A DNA stretch of 64,000 bases from Micromonospora purpureochromogenes (lineage in GTDB: Bacteria; Actinomycetota; Actinomycetes; Mycobacteriales; Micromonosporaceae): assembly GCF_900091515.1 (NCBI RefSeq), contig NZ_LT607410.1, positions 5,022,001 to 5,086,000 on the forward strand, written 5' to 3'. Positions within the stretch are counted from its first letter, which is position 1. Every line of letters begins with the position of its first letter. This document shows positions 51,532-60,683 of the stretch, piece by piece. The translations under genes were made by a program, and so were the position numbers. The notes under the pieces were generated by a model. That model saw nothing but the letters and a program-made list of their open reading frames with translations. It was not told the origin of the DNA and made no database searches.

Positions 51532-52041
51532 TCAGCGGGCGGGCTCGGCCCCGGCGGCGCGGGTGATGTCCAGCAGGTGGTGTTCGGTTTCGTGGACGGT
51601 GTGCTGGCCGAGCCAGAGCAGCGTCCGGGCCCGGGGTTCCGGCCATGGGTAGACGCCGGTGCGGGCGAGGTCCGCCTGGTCGAGTGCGGAGAACCGGGTC
51701 GCCAGGTCGGTCGCGGCGGTGGCCAACGCGGCGAGCACCACCGTCGGGTCCTGGTCGTTGTAGGCGTCGGTGACGGCGCGTTCGTCGCGTCCCATCGGGG
51801 CGAACTCCGGCTGGTCGACGGTGAGCGCCAGGACCAGCCGATCGGTCTGGACCCGGAACACGTCCCGGACGTGGCAGGTGTACTCCAGTGGCGACCACAC
51901 CCCCTCGGCCGGTCGCCGCCGCAGGTCCTGCACTCCGCCCAGCGCGGTCGCGTACCGCTCACCGACCGCGCGCAGCAGCCGCGGCAGGTCGGCGGCGGAG
52001 ACGCCGGCGTAGTCGAAACCGCACTCGTCGCATCGATCCAT
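51532..52041 (-). CDS. DinB-superfamily protein with N-terminal CxxC motif
   Basis: 169 residues. CDECGFDY at 4-11 looks like a zinc-binding or redox pair. WSPLEYTCHVRDVF and the LLWLGQHTVHETEHHLLDI end carry the three histidines of the DinB metal site. Actinobacterial members are thought to be mycothiol-dependent transferases. Enzyme activity is not known. It lies 58 bases upstream of the FetB-like gene on the same strand. Confidence 0.85.
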   Translation of the reverse strand: MDRCDECGFDYAGVSAADLPRLLRAVGERYATALGGVQDLRRRPAEGVWSPLEYTCHVRDVFRVQTDRLVLALTVDQPEFAPMGRDERAVTDAYNDQDPTVVLAALATAATDLATRFSALDQADLARTGVYPWPEPRARTLLWLGQHTVHETEHHLLDITRAAGAEPAR

Positions 52042-52170
52042 TCGCTGAGGCTAACGGCACCACCACGGGGACGGGACCCCACGACGGTCGGCGGCGACGG
52101 AGCACCCGCGCGGGGGCGGAACTCGGGCCGCGTCGTCGTGGGAGCGACGGCGATCCGGCAGGATGGGTGG

Positions 52171-53226
52171 ATGTCCGTGCTGTCCGTGCTGCCTCGCCCG
52201 ATCGTCGCCGCGCCGATGGCCGGCGGCCCGTCGACACCGGCCCTCGCGGCGGCCGTCTCGGCCGCGGGTGGCCTGGGCTTCCTGGCCGCCGGGATGATCA
52301 GCGCCGACCGGCTCGCCGCCGACGTGGCCGAGGTCCGTACCCGCACCGATCGCCCGTTCGGCGTCAACGTCTTCCTGCCGGACGCGAACGGCGGTGCGGT
52401 CGACGAGGCCGCCGTCCGGGCGTACGCCGAGCGGCTCGCCCCGGAGGCCCGGCGGCACCAGGTGACGCTCGGCGAACCGGTCGGCGGCGACGACGCGTAC
52501 CCGGAGAAGCTGGCCGCCCTGCTCGCGGACCCGGTGCCGGTGGTGTCCTTCGTGTTCGGGCTGCCCGACCGGGCGGCGGTGGCCGCCCTGCGGGAGCGGG
52601 GCACCGAGGTCTGGGCCACGGTCACCAGCCCCGACGCCGCCTCGGCGGCGGTCGGACTCGGCGTGGACGCCGTCGTCGTGCAGGGCACCGAGGCCGGCGG
52701 ACACCGCGGTGGCCTGCCGGACGACGACGACTACGGCGTGCTGCCCCTGCTCCGGCTGGTCGCCGCCCGCTGCGACCGACCGCTGGTGGCCGCCGGCGGC
52801 ATGGCCGACGGCGCGGGAGTGGCGGCCGTGCTCGCCGCCGGTGCCGCCGCCGCCCAGCTCGGTACGGCGTTCCTGCGCTGCCCGGAGGCGGGCACCTCCC
52901 CGATGCACCGGGCGGCGGTGGCCAGTACCGCGCCGACCGCGCTGAGCCGCGCGTTCACCGGGAAGCGGGCGCGGGGGCTGGTCAACGACTTCCTCCGCCG
53001 GCACGACGGGTCGGCACCCGCCGGCTACCCGCAGGTGCTGCACCTCACCCGCCCGTTGCTGGCCGCCGCCAAGGGCAGCGGGGACGCCTCGGTGGCGAAC
53101 CAGTGGGCCGGTCAGGCGCATGCCCTGGCGCGGGAGACGCCGGCGGGTCAGCTGGTGGCCGAGCTGACCGCCGGGGCCAGGGCCGCGTTGACAGCGGCCG
53201 TCGAGAGGTCCGGCGCCTGGGGCTGA
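52171..53226 (+). CDS. Nitronate monooxygenase (2-nitropropane dioxygenase family)
   Basis: 351 residues, FMN TIM-barrel. IVAAPMAGGPSTPALAAAVS, VVVQGTEAGGHRGG and AAGGMADGAGVAAVLAAGA are the flavin and phosphate binding motifs of the family. Expected to oxidise propionate-3-nitronate or other nitronates, a detoxification role. AGGA lies 7 bases before the ATG. Confidence 0.93.
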   Translation: MSVLSVLPRPIVAAPMAGGPSTPALAAAVSAAGGLGFLAAGMISADRLAADVAEVRTRTDRPFGVNVFLPDANGGAVDEAAVRAYAERLAPEARRHQVTLGEPVGGDDAYPEKLAALLADPVPVVSFVFGLPDRAAVAALRERGTEVWATVTSPDAASAAVGLGVDAVVVQGTEAGGHRGGLPDDDDYGVLPLLRLVAARCDRPLVAAGGMADGAGVAAVLAAGAAAAQLGTAFLRCPEAGTSPMHRAAVASTAPTALSRAFTGKRARGLVNDFLRRHDGSAPAGYPQVLHLTRPLLAAAKGSGDASVANQWAGQAHALARETPAGQLVAELTAGARAALTAAVERSGAWG

Positions 53227-53299
53227 ACAGCCGCGGCCCTCCCGGGCGGGCCGGGAATGGGGATGCGCCGCCCCGGTGGCCGCTCTACGGTGTCCCTCC

Positions 53300-54043
53300 G
53301 TGACGATCGACATCGTGAGCCTGGCGGACCGCCCGGACCTCGCTGCCCTGCTCGACGAGGACTTCGACGGGGCGTGGCCGCAGTTCATGCTCTGGGACCC
53401 GATGGGTGGCATCTACTACAACGTCGCCCACGACCTCTATCCCGAGTTCGTGTTCGCCGCCGTCGACTCCACCGAGCCCGGGCGCGCCGTAGGCCGGGCG
53501 TACGCCGTGCCGCTGCGCTGGACCGAGCCGGAGCTGCCGGACGGCGGCTGGGACCGGGCGATCCAGCGGGCCACCGTCACCCGCCTCACCAGGGCCACCC
53601 CGAACATCGTGTCGGCCATCGAGATCTGCGTCCGACCCGACCGGCGCGGCGCCGGGCTGTCCGCCCGGATGCTCGCCGCCATGCGGCGGGCCGTCGCCGA
53701 ACGGGGGTACGACACCCTGGTCGCCCCGGTCCGCCCGAGCGGCAAGCACACCGACCCCGAGCTGCCGATGACCGAGTACGCGGCCCGGGTCCGCGACGAC
53801 GGCCTGCCGGTCGACCCGTGGCTGCGGGTGCACGTGCGCGCGGGCGGACGCATCGAGCGGGTGGCCACCCGGTCCATGGTGATCAGCGGCAGCCTCGAGG
53901 ACTGGCGCCGCTGGACCGGCCTGCCGTTCGACACGAGCGGACCGGTGCACGTGCCGGGCGCCCTGGTGCCGGTGCACTGCGACGTGGCGCACGACCACGC
54001 CGTCTACGTCGAGCCCAACGTCTGGGTCCGGCACCGGCTGTAG
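53300..54043 (+). CDS. GNAT-like N-acetyltransferase
   Basis: 247 residues from a GTG at 53300. The central ICVRPDRRGAGLSARMLAAM (about 113-132) is the acetyl-CoA pyrophosphate loop of GNAT enzymes, here R/Q-x-x-G-x-G/A in the form RRGAGL. The C-terminal half resembles longer acetyltransferases of unknown substrate. Convergent with the SRPBCC gene, 4 bases apart. Confidence 0.75.
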   Translation: MTIDIVSLADRPDLAALLDEDFDGAWPQFMLWDPMGGIYYNVAHDLYPEFVFAAVDSTEPGRAVGRAYAVPLRWTEPELPDGGWDRAIQRATVTRLTRATPNIVSAIEICVRPDRRGAGLSARMLAAMRRAVAERGYDTLVAPVRPSGKHTDPELPMTEYAARVRDDGLPVDPWLRVHVRAGGRIERVATRSMVISGSLEDWRRWTGLPFDTSGPVHVPGALVPVHCDVAHDHAVYVEPNVWVRHRL

Positions 54044-54047
54044 GCGG

Positions 54048-54494
54048 TCAGGCGACTCCTGCCTCCAGCCGCTCCTTCAGGTGCCGGTAACTCGCCGGGG
54101 CGCCCTTCGCCGCCAGCCGGCGGACCATCGGCACGAGCGGCACGCCGACCCCGTGTCCGGCGAAGTCCAGGGCGAACGTCACGCGCGACCGCGCGCCCTC
54201 GTCGAGAGGCTCCACGGTCACCGTCACGCTCGGCCTGATCGGCCCGTCGACCCCGTGCACCGCCCACCGGCCGGGCGGACTGTCCTCGGTCACCTCCTGC
54301 GTCATGGTGCGCTCCACCCCGCCGATCCGGCGGGTCGTCGTGAACCGGGTGCCCAACCCCACCGGGCCACCCGACTCCAGGCGTACGCCCACGACGTCGT
54401 GCTGCCACTCGGCGAACCGGGTGGGATCGGCGACGTACGCGAACACCTCGTCCGGCGGCCGGTCGATGTCGATGGTGGAGACGGCGGCGGTCAT
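54048..54494 (-). CDS. SRPBCC family protein (polyketide cyclase/START-like fold)
   Basis: 148 residues from the ATG at 54494. VSTIDIDRPPDEVFAYVADP, then TRFAEWQHDV, and a C-terminal helix ending in YRHLKERLEAG are typical of the helix-grip SRPBCC fold (COG3832/polyketide_cyc2). Despite the family name there is no reason to tie it to the PKS; most members are lipid or stress proteins of unknown ligand. Confidence 0.88.
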   Translation of the reverse strand: MTAAVSTIDIDRPPDEVFAYVADPTRFAEWQHDVVGVRLESGGPVGLGTRFTTTRRIGGVERTMTQEVTEDSPPGRWAVHGVDGPIRPSVTVTVEPLDEGARSRVTFALDFAGHGVGVPLVPMVRRLAAKGAPASYRHLKERLEAGVA

Positions 54495-54619
54495 GGCTCC
54501 TCCTGCTCGTGCTGACGCGGCGGGTCGAGGTGTCCCGCCCACCACTCATGACACACCGAAAGCGGGGGATGTGACCGTCGACGGGCCGCCGGTTCGCCGC
54601 CGCGTCCGCCACCCCGATG

Positions 54620-55081
54620 TCAGGTGCCCGGGACATCCATGACGTACCGGTTGATCGCGCGTACCTGGTCCGCGAGGTCGGGCAGCTCGACCACCTCGAC
54701 GCCCGCCGCCGCCAGCAGCTCGACCCCCTGGCAGTCCACGAAGATCGGCGGCTCCCGCAGCGCCAGCACCACCCGACGGATACCCGCGGCCAGGATCAGC
54801 GCGGTGCAGGTGGGCGACCGGCGCTGACGCGCGCTGCACGGTTCCAGGGAGCTGTAGATGGTCGCTCCGGACAGGTCGATCCCGTGAAGCTTGCCCAGCG
54901 CGGACTCCTCGGCGTGCACATGGGAATCGGTTTCCCGAGAGTACCCCCGGGCCAGCTCGGCCCCGTCGCGGCCGACCACGATCGCGCCGACCGCGTACGC
55001 GGTGGCCTTCGGCGGGCACCGCCGGGAGAGGTCGACCGCGTCCTGGAGCCAGCGGCGGTCGAGGGTGGGCGGCGGGGTCAT
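54620..55081 (-). CDS. Cytidine/deoxycytidylate deaminase-like protein (RibD N-domain type)
   Basis: 153 residues. HAEE with His57 and Glu59, and EPCSARQRRSPTC with Cys82 and Cys92, form the zinc site and proton shuttle of deaminases; the segment resembles RibD, the pyrimidine deaminase of riboflavin synthesis. The ATG overlaps the stop of the preceding RibD reductase-like remnant (ATGA). Could be a stand-alone deaminase or a piece of a rearranged RibD. Confidence 0.85.
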   Translation of the reverse strand: MTPPPTLDRRWLQDAVDLSRRCPPKATAYAVGAIVVGRDGAELARGYSRETDSHVHAEESALGKLHGIDLSGATIYSSLEPCSARQRRSPTCTALILAAGIRRVVLALREPPIFVDCQGVELLAAAGVEVVELPDLADQVRAINRYVMDVPGT

Positions 55082-55254
55082 CAGGTGCCGTCCGACAACG
55101 CGTACCGCAGCAGCACCACGTCCCCCATCTCATCGCCGGGACCCGCCCCGAGGAAGTGAGTGTGCATCGTCGCGCCACCGTCGACCATGAGCCGGCGCAC
55201 ACCCCACTCGGACGAGGGACCGCGCCGTCGGCTCCAGGTCGGCCGGTGACTCAC
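55081..55254 (-). pseudogene. Remnant of a RibD C-terminal (DHFR-like) reductase domain
   Basis: A 57-codon frame whose C-terminal part, EWGVRRLMVDGGATMHTHFL, matches the conserved end of RibD_C reductases, which have a VEGG motif before the last strands. Everything upstream of it (about 150 residues in the family) is missing and is replaced by the end of a glycosyltransferase gene. The frame begins GTGA, overlapping that gene's stop, and ends ATGA, overlapping the deaminase start, so it may still be translated in passing. Confidence 0.6.
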
Positions 55255-56264
55255 CCGCGCGACAGATCGGGCAGGTGGCGGGCCACCTCGGCCGGGGAGG
55301 GCATCCGCGCGATCTCCTCGGCGATCGCGCGGGCGGCGTCCCGATGGTCGGTCCGCCCGGCGCGCGGCAGGAGCCGCCGGGCGTGCTCGGCGATGGCCGT
55401 GGCGCTCGCCTCGTCGCCGAGCAGGCGCAGCGCGGCGCCGGCCGCGCTGACCGCCTCGGCGTTGGCGAACTGGTCGGCACCCTGGGGCAGGATCAGCTGT
55501 GGGACGCCGGCGGCGAGCGCGCCGAGGCTGGTGCCGCTGCCGCCGTGGTGCACGACGAGATCGGCGTGCGGCAGCAGCTGCGCCTGCGGCACCCAGCTCC
55601 GCACGCTGACGTTGTCCGGCACGTCTCCGAGCTGGTCCAGAGGTACCCGGCCGGCGGCGACCACCACCCGCGCGTCCAACGTGGCCAGCCCTTCGACGGC
55701 CGCGCTCAACAGCTCCCGGGTGCCGAAGGCGGTGCCCAGCGTCAGGTAGATCAGCGGCAGTGACCGGCGGTGGCTGTCCCAGGCGGGCAGCGCCGCCGGC
55801 GTCGAGTACGCGACGGGCCGCAACTCGATCCGGTCCGCGGTGGCGAGGAAGTGCTCGTCCTGCAACGACGGTGGGCAGATGTCGACGTGCGGTCGTCCGG
55901 AGGCCTCGGCGTTGCGGGTGGGCAGTTCGAGGCCGATGCCCTCCGGGATCATCCGCCCGAAGCCGTGCCAGATTCCCGGGATGCCGGCCCGGTGGGCGGC
56001 GACGGCCGCTCCCGGCACGCCCCATTCGTGTACGACGAGGTCGGGCTCCAGCCGGGCGAGTTCCGGCGCCAGGTCCTCGGCGTAGATCTCGTAGAACGCG
56101 TCCGCGGGACGGAAGGGGCGCAGGCCGTTCGCGGCGAGCGGTGCGTGCACCTCCTCGCCGACGGCGAAGTGCACCTCGTGTCCGGCGTCCCGGACGGCCA
56201 CCGCCAGGGGGATCAGCGGATAGGTGTGGCCGACCGACGCGAGGCTGGCGAACAGTACGCGCAT
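55251..56264 (-). CDS. UGT-like glycosyltransferase (GT1, GT-B fold), shortened N-domain
   Basis: 337 residues from the ATG at 56264 (MRVLFASLASVGHTYPLIPL). The C-terminal nucleotide-sugar motif is clear: WVPQAQLLPHADLVVHHGGS, then GTSLGALAAGVPQLILPQGADQF. Family members usually have 380 to 420 residues. The region between DAFYEIY and PDLVVHEWG is short, consistent with an internal deletion of about 50 residues in the acceptor domain. No deoxysugar genes are near. It may act on a natural product or be non-functional. Confidence 0.88.
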   Translation of the reverse strand: MRVLFASLASVGHTYPLIPLAVAVRDAGHEVHFAVGEEVHAPLAANGLRPFRPADAFYEIYAEDLAPELARLEPDLVVHEWGVPGAAVAAHRAGIPGIWHGFGRMIPEGIGLELPTRNAEASGRPHVDICPPSLQDEHFLATADRIELRPVAYSTPAALPAWDSHRRSLPLIYLTLGTAFGTRELLSAAVEGLATLDARVVVAAGRVPLDQLGDVPDNVSVRSWVPQAQLLPHADLVVHHGGSGTSLGALAAGVPQLILPQGADQFANAEAVSAAGAALRLLGDEASATAIAEHARRLLPRAGRTDHRDAARAIAEEIARMPSPAEVARHLPDLSRG

Positions 56265-56556
56265 TCCGACGAAGGTACGCCGTGCTCCCGGGCACCTCGC
56301 GGCCCCCGGGGCCGACACCGGCGGATCGCGTCACGGACGCGAGCCGCCGGTGCCTGACCTGCCGGAGCGCGTGCGGCTACTCGTGCACCTGCACCGACCC
56401 GACACCCGACGGCTGGGGATCGGCGACGTCCAGGTCGTAGCCGGCCGAGGCGCGGTTGTCGTACCGCGTCTGCGTACCCGGGTGGTCGCCGGCCGACAGC
56501 GGCCAGACGACGAGCCGCGGAAGCGGCGTCGTACCCACCGCCTACGCTCCGGCTGT

Positions 56557-56979
56557 ATGGGAGATCCCTTCACGGTGCGCATCGCGGTCCGGGGCTACGA
56601 ACTCGACACCCAGGGCCACCTGAACCAGGCCGTCTACCTCCAGTACGCCGAGCACGCCCGGTGGGAGTGCCTGCGTGCCGCCGGCATCTCGCAGGACCGG
56701 CTCATCGCCACCGGCGTGGGACCGGTCGCGCTGGAGGTCACCCTGAGATACCTGCGGGAGCTGCGCGGCGGGGACGAGGTGGACGTGTCCTGCGAGTTCC
56801 ACTGGGGCGAGGGCCGGACGTTCCGGATCGAGCAGGACTACCGCCGCCTGGACGGCACCCAGGTCGCGACGGTGACCGGGGTGGGCGGTCTGCTCGACCT
56901 GTCGACCCGGCGGCTCCTGGCCGACCCACGGGAGCGGTTCCGGGAGCTGGCCACCGACCCGGGACCGCTCCGCCTCTGA
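56557..56979 (+). CDS. Acyl-CoA thioesterase, 4-hydroxybenzoyl-CoA/YbgC hotdog type
   Basis: 140 residues. RGYELDTQGHLNQAVYLQYA with Asp and the helix-start pattern of hotdog thioesterases (usually D-x-x-G-H-x-N-N), here DTQGHLNQ. LRYLRELRGGDEV follows. Substrate unknown, likely a medium or aromatic acyl-CoA. Preceded by a 292-base divergent stretch shared with the glycosyltransferase gene. Confidence 0.9.
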   Translation: MGDPFTVRIAVRGYELDTQGHLNQAVYLQYAEHARWECLRAAGISQDRLIATGVGPVALEVTLRYLRELRGGDEVDVSCEFHWGEGRTFRIEQDYRRLDGTQVATVTGVGGLLDLSTRRLLADPRERFRELATDPGPLRL

Positions 56980-57082
56980 GGCCGGCGCGCCGACCGGGCG
57001 GCGACCGACAGGCTGGGGGTGCGCGACGGGACGCCGCCGACCCGGGCCGGTCCCGGGCTGTCGGGCTTCTACGCTGGCACCC

Positions 57083-57697
57083 ATGTACTCGTGGGACGAC
57101 TCGCGTCGGGCGTTCACCGACGCAGCGCGATGGTTCGTCCGCACCGCCGCCCTGGTGGGTGACCGGTGGAGCCGGCCCGGCCTGGGTGAGTGGGACGTGC
57201 GGGCCCTGGTCGGCCACACCAGCCGGTCCCTCAGCACGGTCGAGGAGTACCTGGCCCGGCCCGCCGGCGGCGTCGAGGTCGGCTCCGCCGGCGACTACTT
57301 CCGCGCCACGAGCGCCGCCGCGGCCGGTGCGGCGGTCGCCACGCGCGGACGCGACGCCGGGGCGGCGCTGGGCAGCGATCCGGCGGCAGCCGTGGCGGAG
57401 CTGGCCGCCCGCGTACTCGCGCTGGTCGACACCCAGGACGGCGGCGCGCTCGTCACGACCGTCGTGGGTGGCATGCGGCTCGCGGACTACCTGCCGACCC
57501 GGACGTTCGAGCTTGCCGTGCACACCGCGGACCTCGCCACGGCGCTCGGCGTACCGCCCGAGGTGCCGGCGACGGCCGCGGCGCAGGCGCTGCGGATCGT
57601 CGCCGAGCTGGCCGTCGGCCACGGTCTCGCCGGGCCGCTCCTGCTCGCCGCCACCGGCCGCCCGGGCGGCCTGCCGGCCGGCTTCTCGGTGCTCTGA
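57083..57697 (+). CDS. Maleylpyruvate isomerase N-terminal domain (mycothiol-dependent, DinB-like) protein
   Basis: 204 residues. WDVRALVGHTSRSLSTVEEYL and TRTFELAVHTADLATALG carry the metal-binding histidines of MDMPI-type proteins, which use mycothiol as thiol cofactor in actinobacteria. Reaction unknown for this member. Confidence 0.88.
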   Translation: MYSWDDSRRAFTDAARWFVRTAALVGDRWSRPGLGEWDVRALVGHTSRSLSTVEEYLARPAGGVEVGSAGDYFRATSAAAAGAAVATRGRDAGAALGSDPAAAVAELAARVLALVDTQDGGALVTTVVGGMRLADYLPTRTFELAVHTADLATALGVPPEVPATAAAQALRIVAELAVGHGLAGPLLLAATGRPGGLPAGFSVL

Positions 57698-57796
57698 CAG
57701 CCCGTCGGCCCCGGCGGCGTCCGGCGGACCGGTGGCGGACCGGCCCGGACGACCGGTCCGCACCTGCCGATCTTGTGGGCGGCGTGTGGCATCGTG

Positions 57797-60085
57797 ATGG
57801 GGATGGAGCCGGACGGTGCCGCCGAGGCGCGCCGGACGCTGCCCGAACCGCTCCGGGTGGGCCTGCGGGTGCTCCGCGACTATCGGCCCACGCTCAGGCG
57901 ACTGCGGGCGCTGCTGCGCAGCATGGTGACCTCGTTCGTGGTGCTCAGCCTGACGCTGTGGCTGCTGCCGGGGGTCACCGCCAGCGGCCTGGTCGCGATG
58001 CTGTGGCTGGTCGGGCTGATCGCCGGGATCGGTGCGGTGCTGCGCCCGCTGCTGTTCGCCCTCTCCACCGCGCTGGGCGGCCTCGGGGCGCTGGCCATCG
58101 GCGTGTGCGTGCAGGCCGTCGTCATGTACGTCGCGTTGCGCCTGGACCCGGAGGCGCACGTCCGCGGGTTCGCCGACGCCATCGCCGCCGCGTGGCTCGC
58201 CGTGGCGCTGGCCGCGATCCTGAACTGGCTCGCCGACGCCGGCACCGACGACGCGTTCGTCAGCGAGATGCTGTGGGTGATGAACCGGGTACGCCGTGGA
58301 CCGGCTGGCCACCGGCGACCAGGGTGGCACCGCCGGGGCGCCGCGGGGCCGCCACCCGAGCGGCAGACGGCCGACGCCCTGCTCGTCGTCCAGCTCGACG
58401 GCGTGGCCGCGCCGCTGGTGCAGTGGGCCATCCGGGCCGGCAACCTGCCCACGATCGGTGGGTGGCTGCGCTCCCGCAGCCACCGGATGACCCACTGGCA
58501 CACCGGCCTGCCGGCCACCACGCCGGCGGCGCAGGCGGGCCTGCTGCACGGCGAGGTCCGGCGGGTGCCGGCCTATCGCTGGTACGAGAAGGCGACCGCG
58601 GACGACACCGCCAGCCGGCTCATGGTGACCAGCCGGCCCCGCGACGCCGCCGAGGTCGAGCGGCGGCTGTCCACCGGGCAGGGGCTGCTGCGGGACGGCG
58701 GGGTCAGCATCAGCACGGTCTTCTCCGGCGACGCCCCCACCAGTCTGCTCACGGTGAGCCGCGCCGGGCTGCCCGGGCGGTCCACCCGGGGCTACGCGGC
58801 GTTCATGGCCAGCCCGTACGGGTTGGCCCGGGCCATCGTGCGCGGCGCCGGGCAGGTGGTTCGCGAGCTGTACGAGGCGCGGCGGCAGCGGCTGCGCGGC
58901 GTACAGCCCAGGGGCCGCCGCAGCGGCTCCTACCTGGCGCTGCGCCCGATGGCGAGCCTGCTCAGCGACCTCAACGTGTCGCTGATCGCCGAGCAGATGG
59001 CCGCCGGGGCGCCGGTGATCTTCTGCGACTTCCTCGACTACGACGAGGTGGCCCACCACGCCGGGCCGGCCCGGCCGCAGGCGCTGGCGGTCCTCGAAGC
59101 GCTCGACCAGACGCTCGGCATCCTCCAGCGGCTGGCGGCCGAGGCGGCGCGGCGCTACCACATCGTGGTGTTGAGCGACCACGGGCAGAGCCAGGGCGCC
59201 ACCTTCCGCCAGCGGTACGGCGAGTCGCTGGCACAGGTGGTCGCCCGGCTCGCCGCGCCCACGGTGCGCCCGACCGCCCCCGACGGCCGGCCAGGGCCCC
59301 CGACTCCGGTACGGGCGGCGGCGACCGCCGAGGCCGCCGGCCCGGTCGAGGAGTGGGGACGGGTCAACACGCTGCTCACCGAGGTGGCGGGCCGGGGCGG
59401 GGCGACCGGCACGGCGACCCGGGTGGCGGTGCGGTCGCACACCGACGGGGGCGAGGTCACCCTGGGTCCGGCCGACGAGGAGGCGGCGGCGGCGACCCGG
59501 ACCGATCCGGAGACCGTGGTGGTGGCGTCGGGCAACCTGGCGATGATCTATCTACCCCGCCATCCGGGGCGGCTGACCCGCGAGCGGGTCGACGCCCTCG
59601 TACCGGGGCTGATCGACGGCCTGGCGGCGCATCCCGGCATCGGTCTGGTCGTCGTCGACTCGGCCGCCGGGCCGCTGGCGATCGGGGCGCGCGGCTGCCA
59701 CAACCTGCGGGACGGACAGGTCGACGGCGGCGACCCGCTGGCCCCGTACGGCCGGCGGGCGCGCCAGGACCTGCTGCGCCACCAGGCGATGGACCACGTC
59801 GGTGACCTCGTGGTGATCAGCGCGGTGGACCCGGGTCTGGAGGAGGTGGCGGCCTTCGAGGAGCTGGTGGGCTGCCACGGCGGGCTCGGCGGCTGGCAGA
59901 CGGAGGCCCTGCTGATCCACCCCGCCGACTGGCCGCAGGAGGGCGAGCTGGTCGGCCCGGAGGCCGTGCACGGGCAGTTGCTCGCCTGGCTGCGCCGGCT
60001 CGGGCTGCGCCGGCCCGACGAGCACGCCGACGAGGGGGACGACCCGGCGGGCCGCACAGTGGACCCCGGCCTGGCCGACGCGTAG
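57797..60085 (+). CDS. Fusion of a holin-like membrane domain with an alkaline phosphatase-like domain
   Basis: 762 residues from the ATG at 57797 (57803 is an equal choice). Residues 35-160 hold four hydrophobic helices (SFVVLSLTLWLLPGVTASG, AIGVCVQAVVMYVALRL and others) as in phage-holin-family membrane proteins of superfamily 4/V. Residues 185-720 form an alkaline-phosphatase superfamily domain: VVQLDGVAAPLVQWA with the first metal Asp, FCDFLDYDEVAHHAG, VVLSDHGQSQGATF and GCHGGLGGWQTEALL. Probably a membrane-anchored phosphodiesterase or phosphatase with the catalytic part on one side of the membrane. Substrate unknown. Confidence 0.85.
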   Translation: MGMEPDGAAEARRTLPEPLRVGLRVLRDYRPTLRRLRALLRSMVTSFVVLSLTLWLLPGVTASGLVAMLWLVGLIAGIGAVLRPLLFALSTALGGLGALAIGVCVQAVVMYVALRLDPEAHVRGFADAIAAAWLAVALAAILNWLADAGTDDAFVSEMLWVMNRVRRGPAGHRRPGWHRRGAAGPPPERQTADALLVVQLDGVAAPLVQWAIRAGNLPTIGGWLRSRSHRMTHWHTGLPATTPAAQAGLLHGEVRRVPAYRWYEKATADDTASRLMVTSRPRDAAEVERRLSTGQGLLRDGGVSISTVFSGDAPTSLLTVSRAGLPGRSTRGYAAFMASPYGLARAIVRGAGQVVRELYEARRQRLRGVQPRGRRSGSYLALRPMASLLSDLNVSLIAEQMAAGAPVIFCDFLDYDEVAHHAGPARPQALAVLEALDQTLGILQRLAAEAARRYHIVVLSDHGQSQGATFRQRYGESLAQVVARLAAPTVRPTAPDGRPGPPTPVRAAATAEAAGPVEEWGRVNTLLTEVAGRGGATGTATRVAVRSHTDGGEVTLGPADEEAAAATRTDPETVVVASGNLAMIYLPRHPGRLTRERVDALVPGLIDGLAAHPGIGLVVVDSAAGPLAIGARGCHNLRDGQVDGGDPLAPYGRRARQDLLRHQAMDHVGDLVVISAVDPGLEEVAAFEELVGCHGGLGGWQTEALLIHPADWPQEGELVGPEAVHGQLLAWLRRLGLRRPDEHADEGDDPAGRTVDPGLADA

Positions 60086-60101
60086 CGCGGGCAGTCGGCG
60101 G

Positions 60102-60683
60102 TTACGGCGCCACCGGCGGTTCGCCCGGCAGGGTCCGGCGCCGGGCCAGCCAGCTCAGCCCCTGGCTGACCAGCACGACGAGCAGGATCGCGGCGACGAC
60201 GCTCTGCCACGGCTCGGGGAAGATCGCCCGGCCGAGGACGCCGATCGCGGCGTAGAGCACCGACCACAGCAGGCTGGCCGGCGCGTCGGCGAGGGCGAAA
60301 CGCCGCCAGGTCAGCCCGGACAGGGCCGCCGCCAGCAGCACCGGGATCCGGCCGCCCGGGATGAGCCGGGACACCAGCAGCGTCGAGACGAGTTCCTCGC
60401 GTACGCGCACCGTCATCCGGCCGACCCGCTGCCGGCCGCGCAGCCAGTGCAGGCGCCGGGCGAGCCGCTCGCCACCCCAGCCGAGCATGCCGTAGGTCGC
60501 CAGGTCGCCCGCGTACGCGCCGAACGCGCCGGCGATCACGACGAGCACCACGGTCACCGGATGCTGGTGGGCGGCGAGCGCAGCGGCGCCGCTGACCGCC
60601 GCGCCGGTCGGCACCACCGGGAGGACGGACCCGAAGAGCACCACCAGGATCAGCGAGCCCAGCACGCCGAGCGTCGCCGTCAC
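60102..60683 (-). CDS. DedA/SNARE-associated membrane protein
   Basis: 193 residues from a GTG that overlaps the stop of the MBL gene (GTGA). GSVLPVVPTGAAVSGAAALA, GAYAGDLATYGMLGWGG and SRLIPGGRIPVLLAAALSG are the DedA/VTT pattern with the re-entrant loop and the R-x-x-P-G-R segment. Family members take part in lipid scrambling and membrane homeostasis. Translationally coupled to the upstream MBL hydrolase. Confidence 0.9.
   Translation of the reverse strand: MTATLGVLGSLILVVLFGSVLPVVPTGAAVSGAAALAAHQHPVTVVLVVIAGAFGAYAGDLATYGMLGWGGERLARRLHWLRGRQRVGRMTVRVREELVSTLLVSRLIPGGRIPVLLAAALSGLTWRRFALADAPASLLWSVLYAAIGVLGRAIFPEPWQSVVAAILLVVLVSQGLSWLARRRTLPGEPPVAP

Noticed and set aside
54048..54494. SRPBCC 'polyketide cyclase' as part of the PKS pathway
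   Set aside because: Family name only; it is 14 kb from the cluster, in an unrelated neighbourhood, and the PKS is modular, not aromatic.
55251..56264. Glycosyltransferase as a tailoring enzyme of the cluster
   Set aside because: No AGGGG pair, no deoxysugar genes and 15 kb from the cluster edge; the gene also looks shortened.
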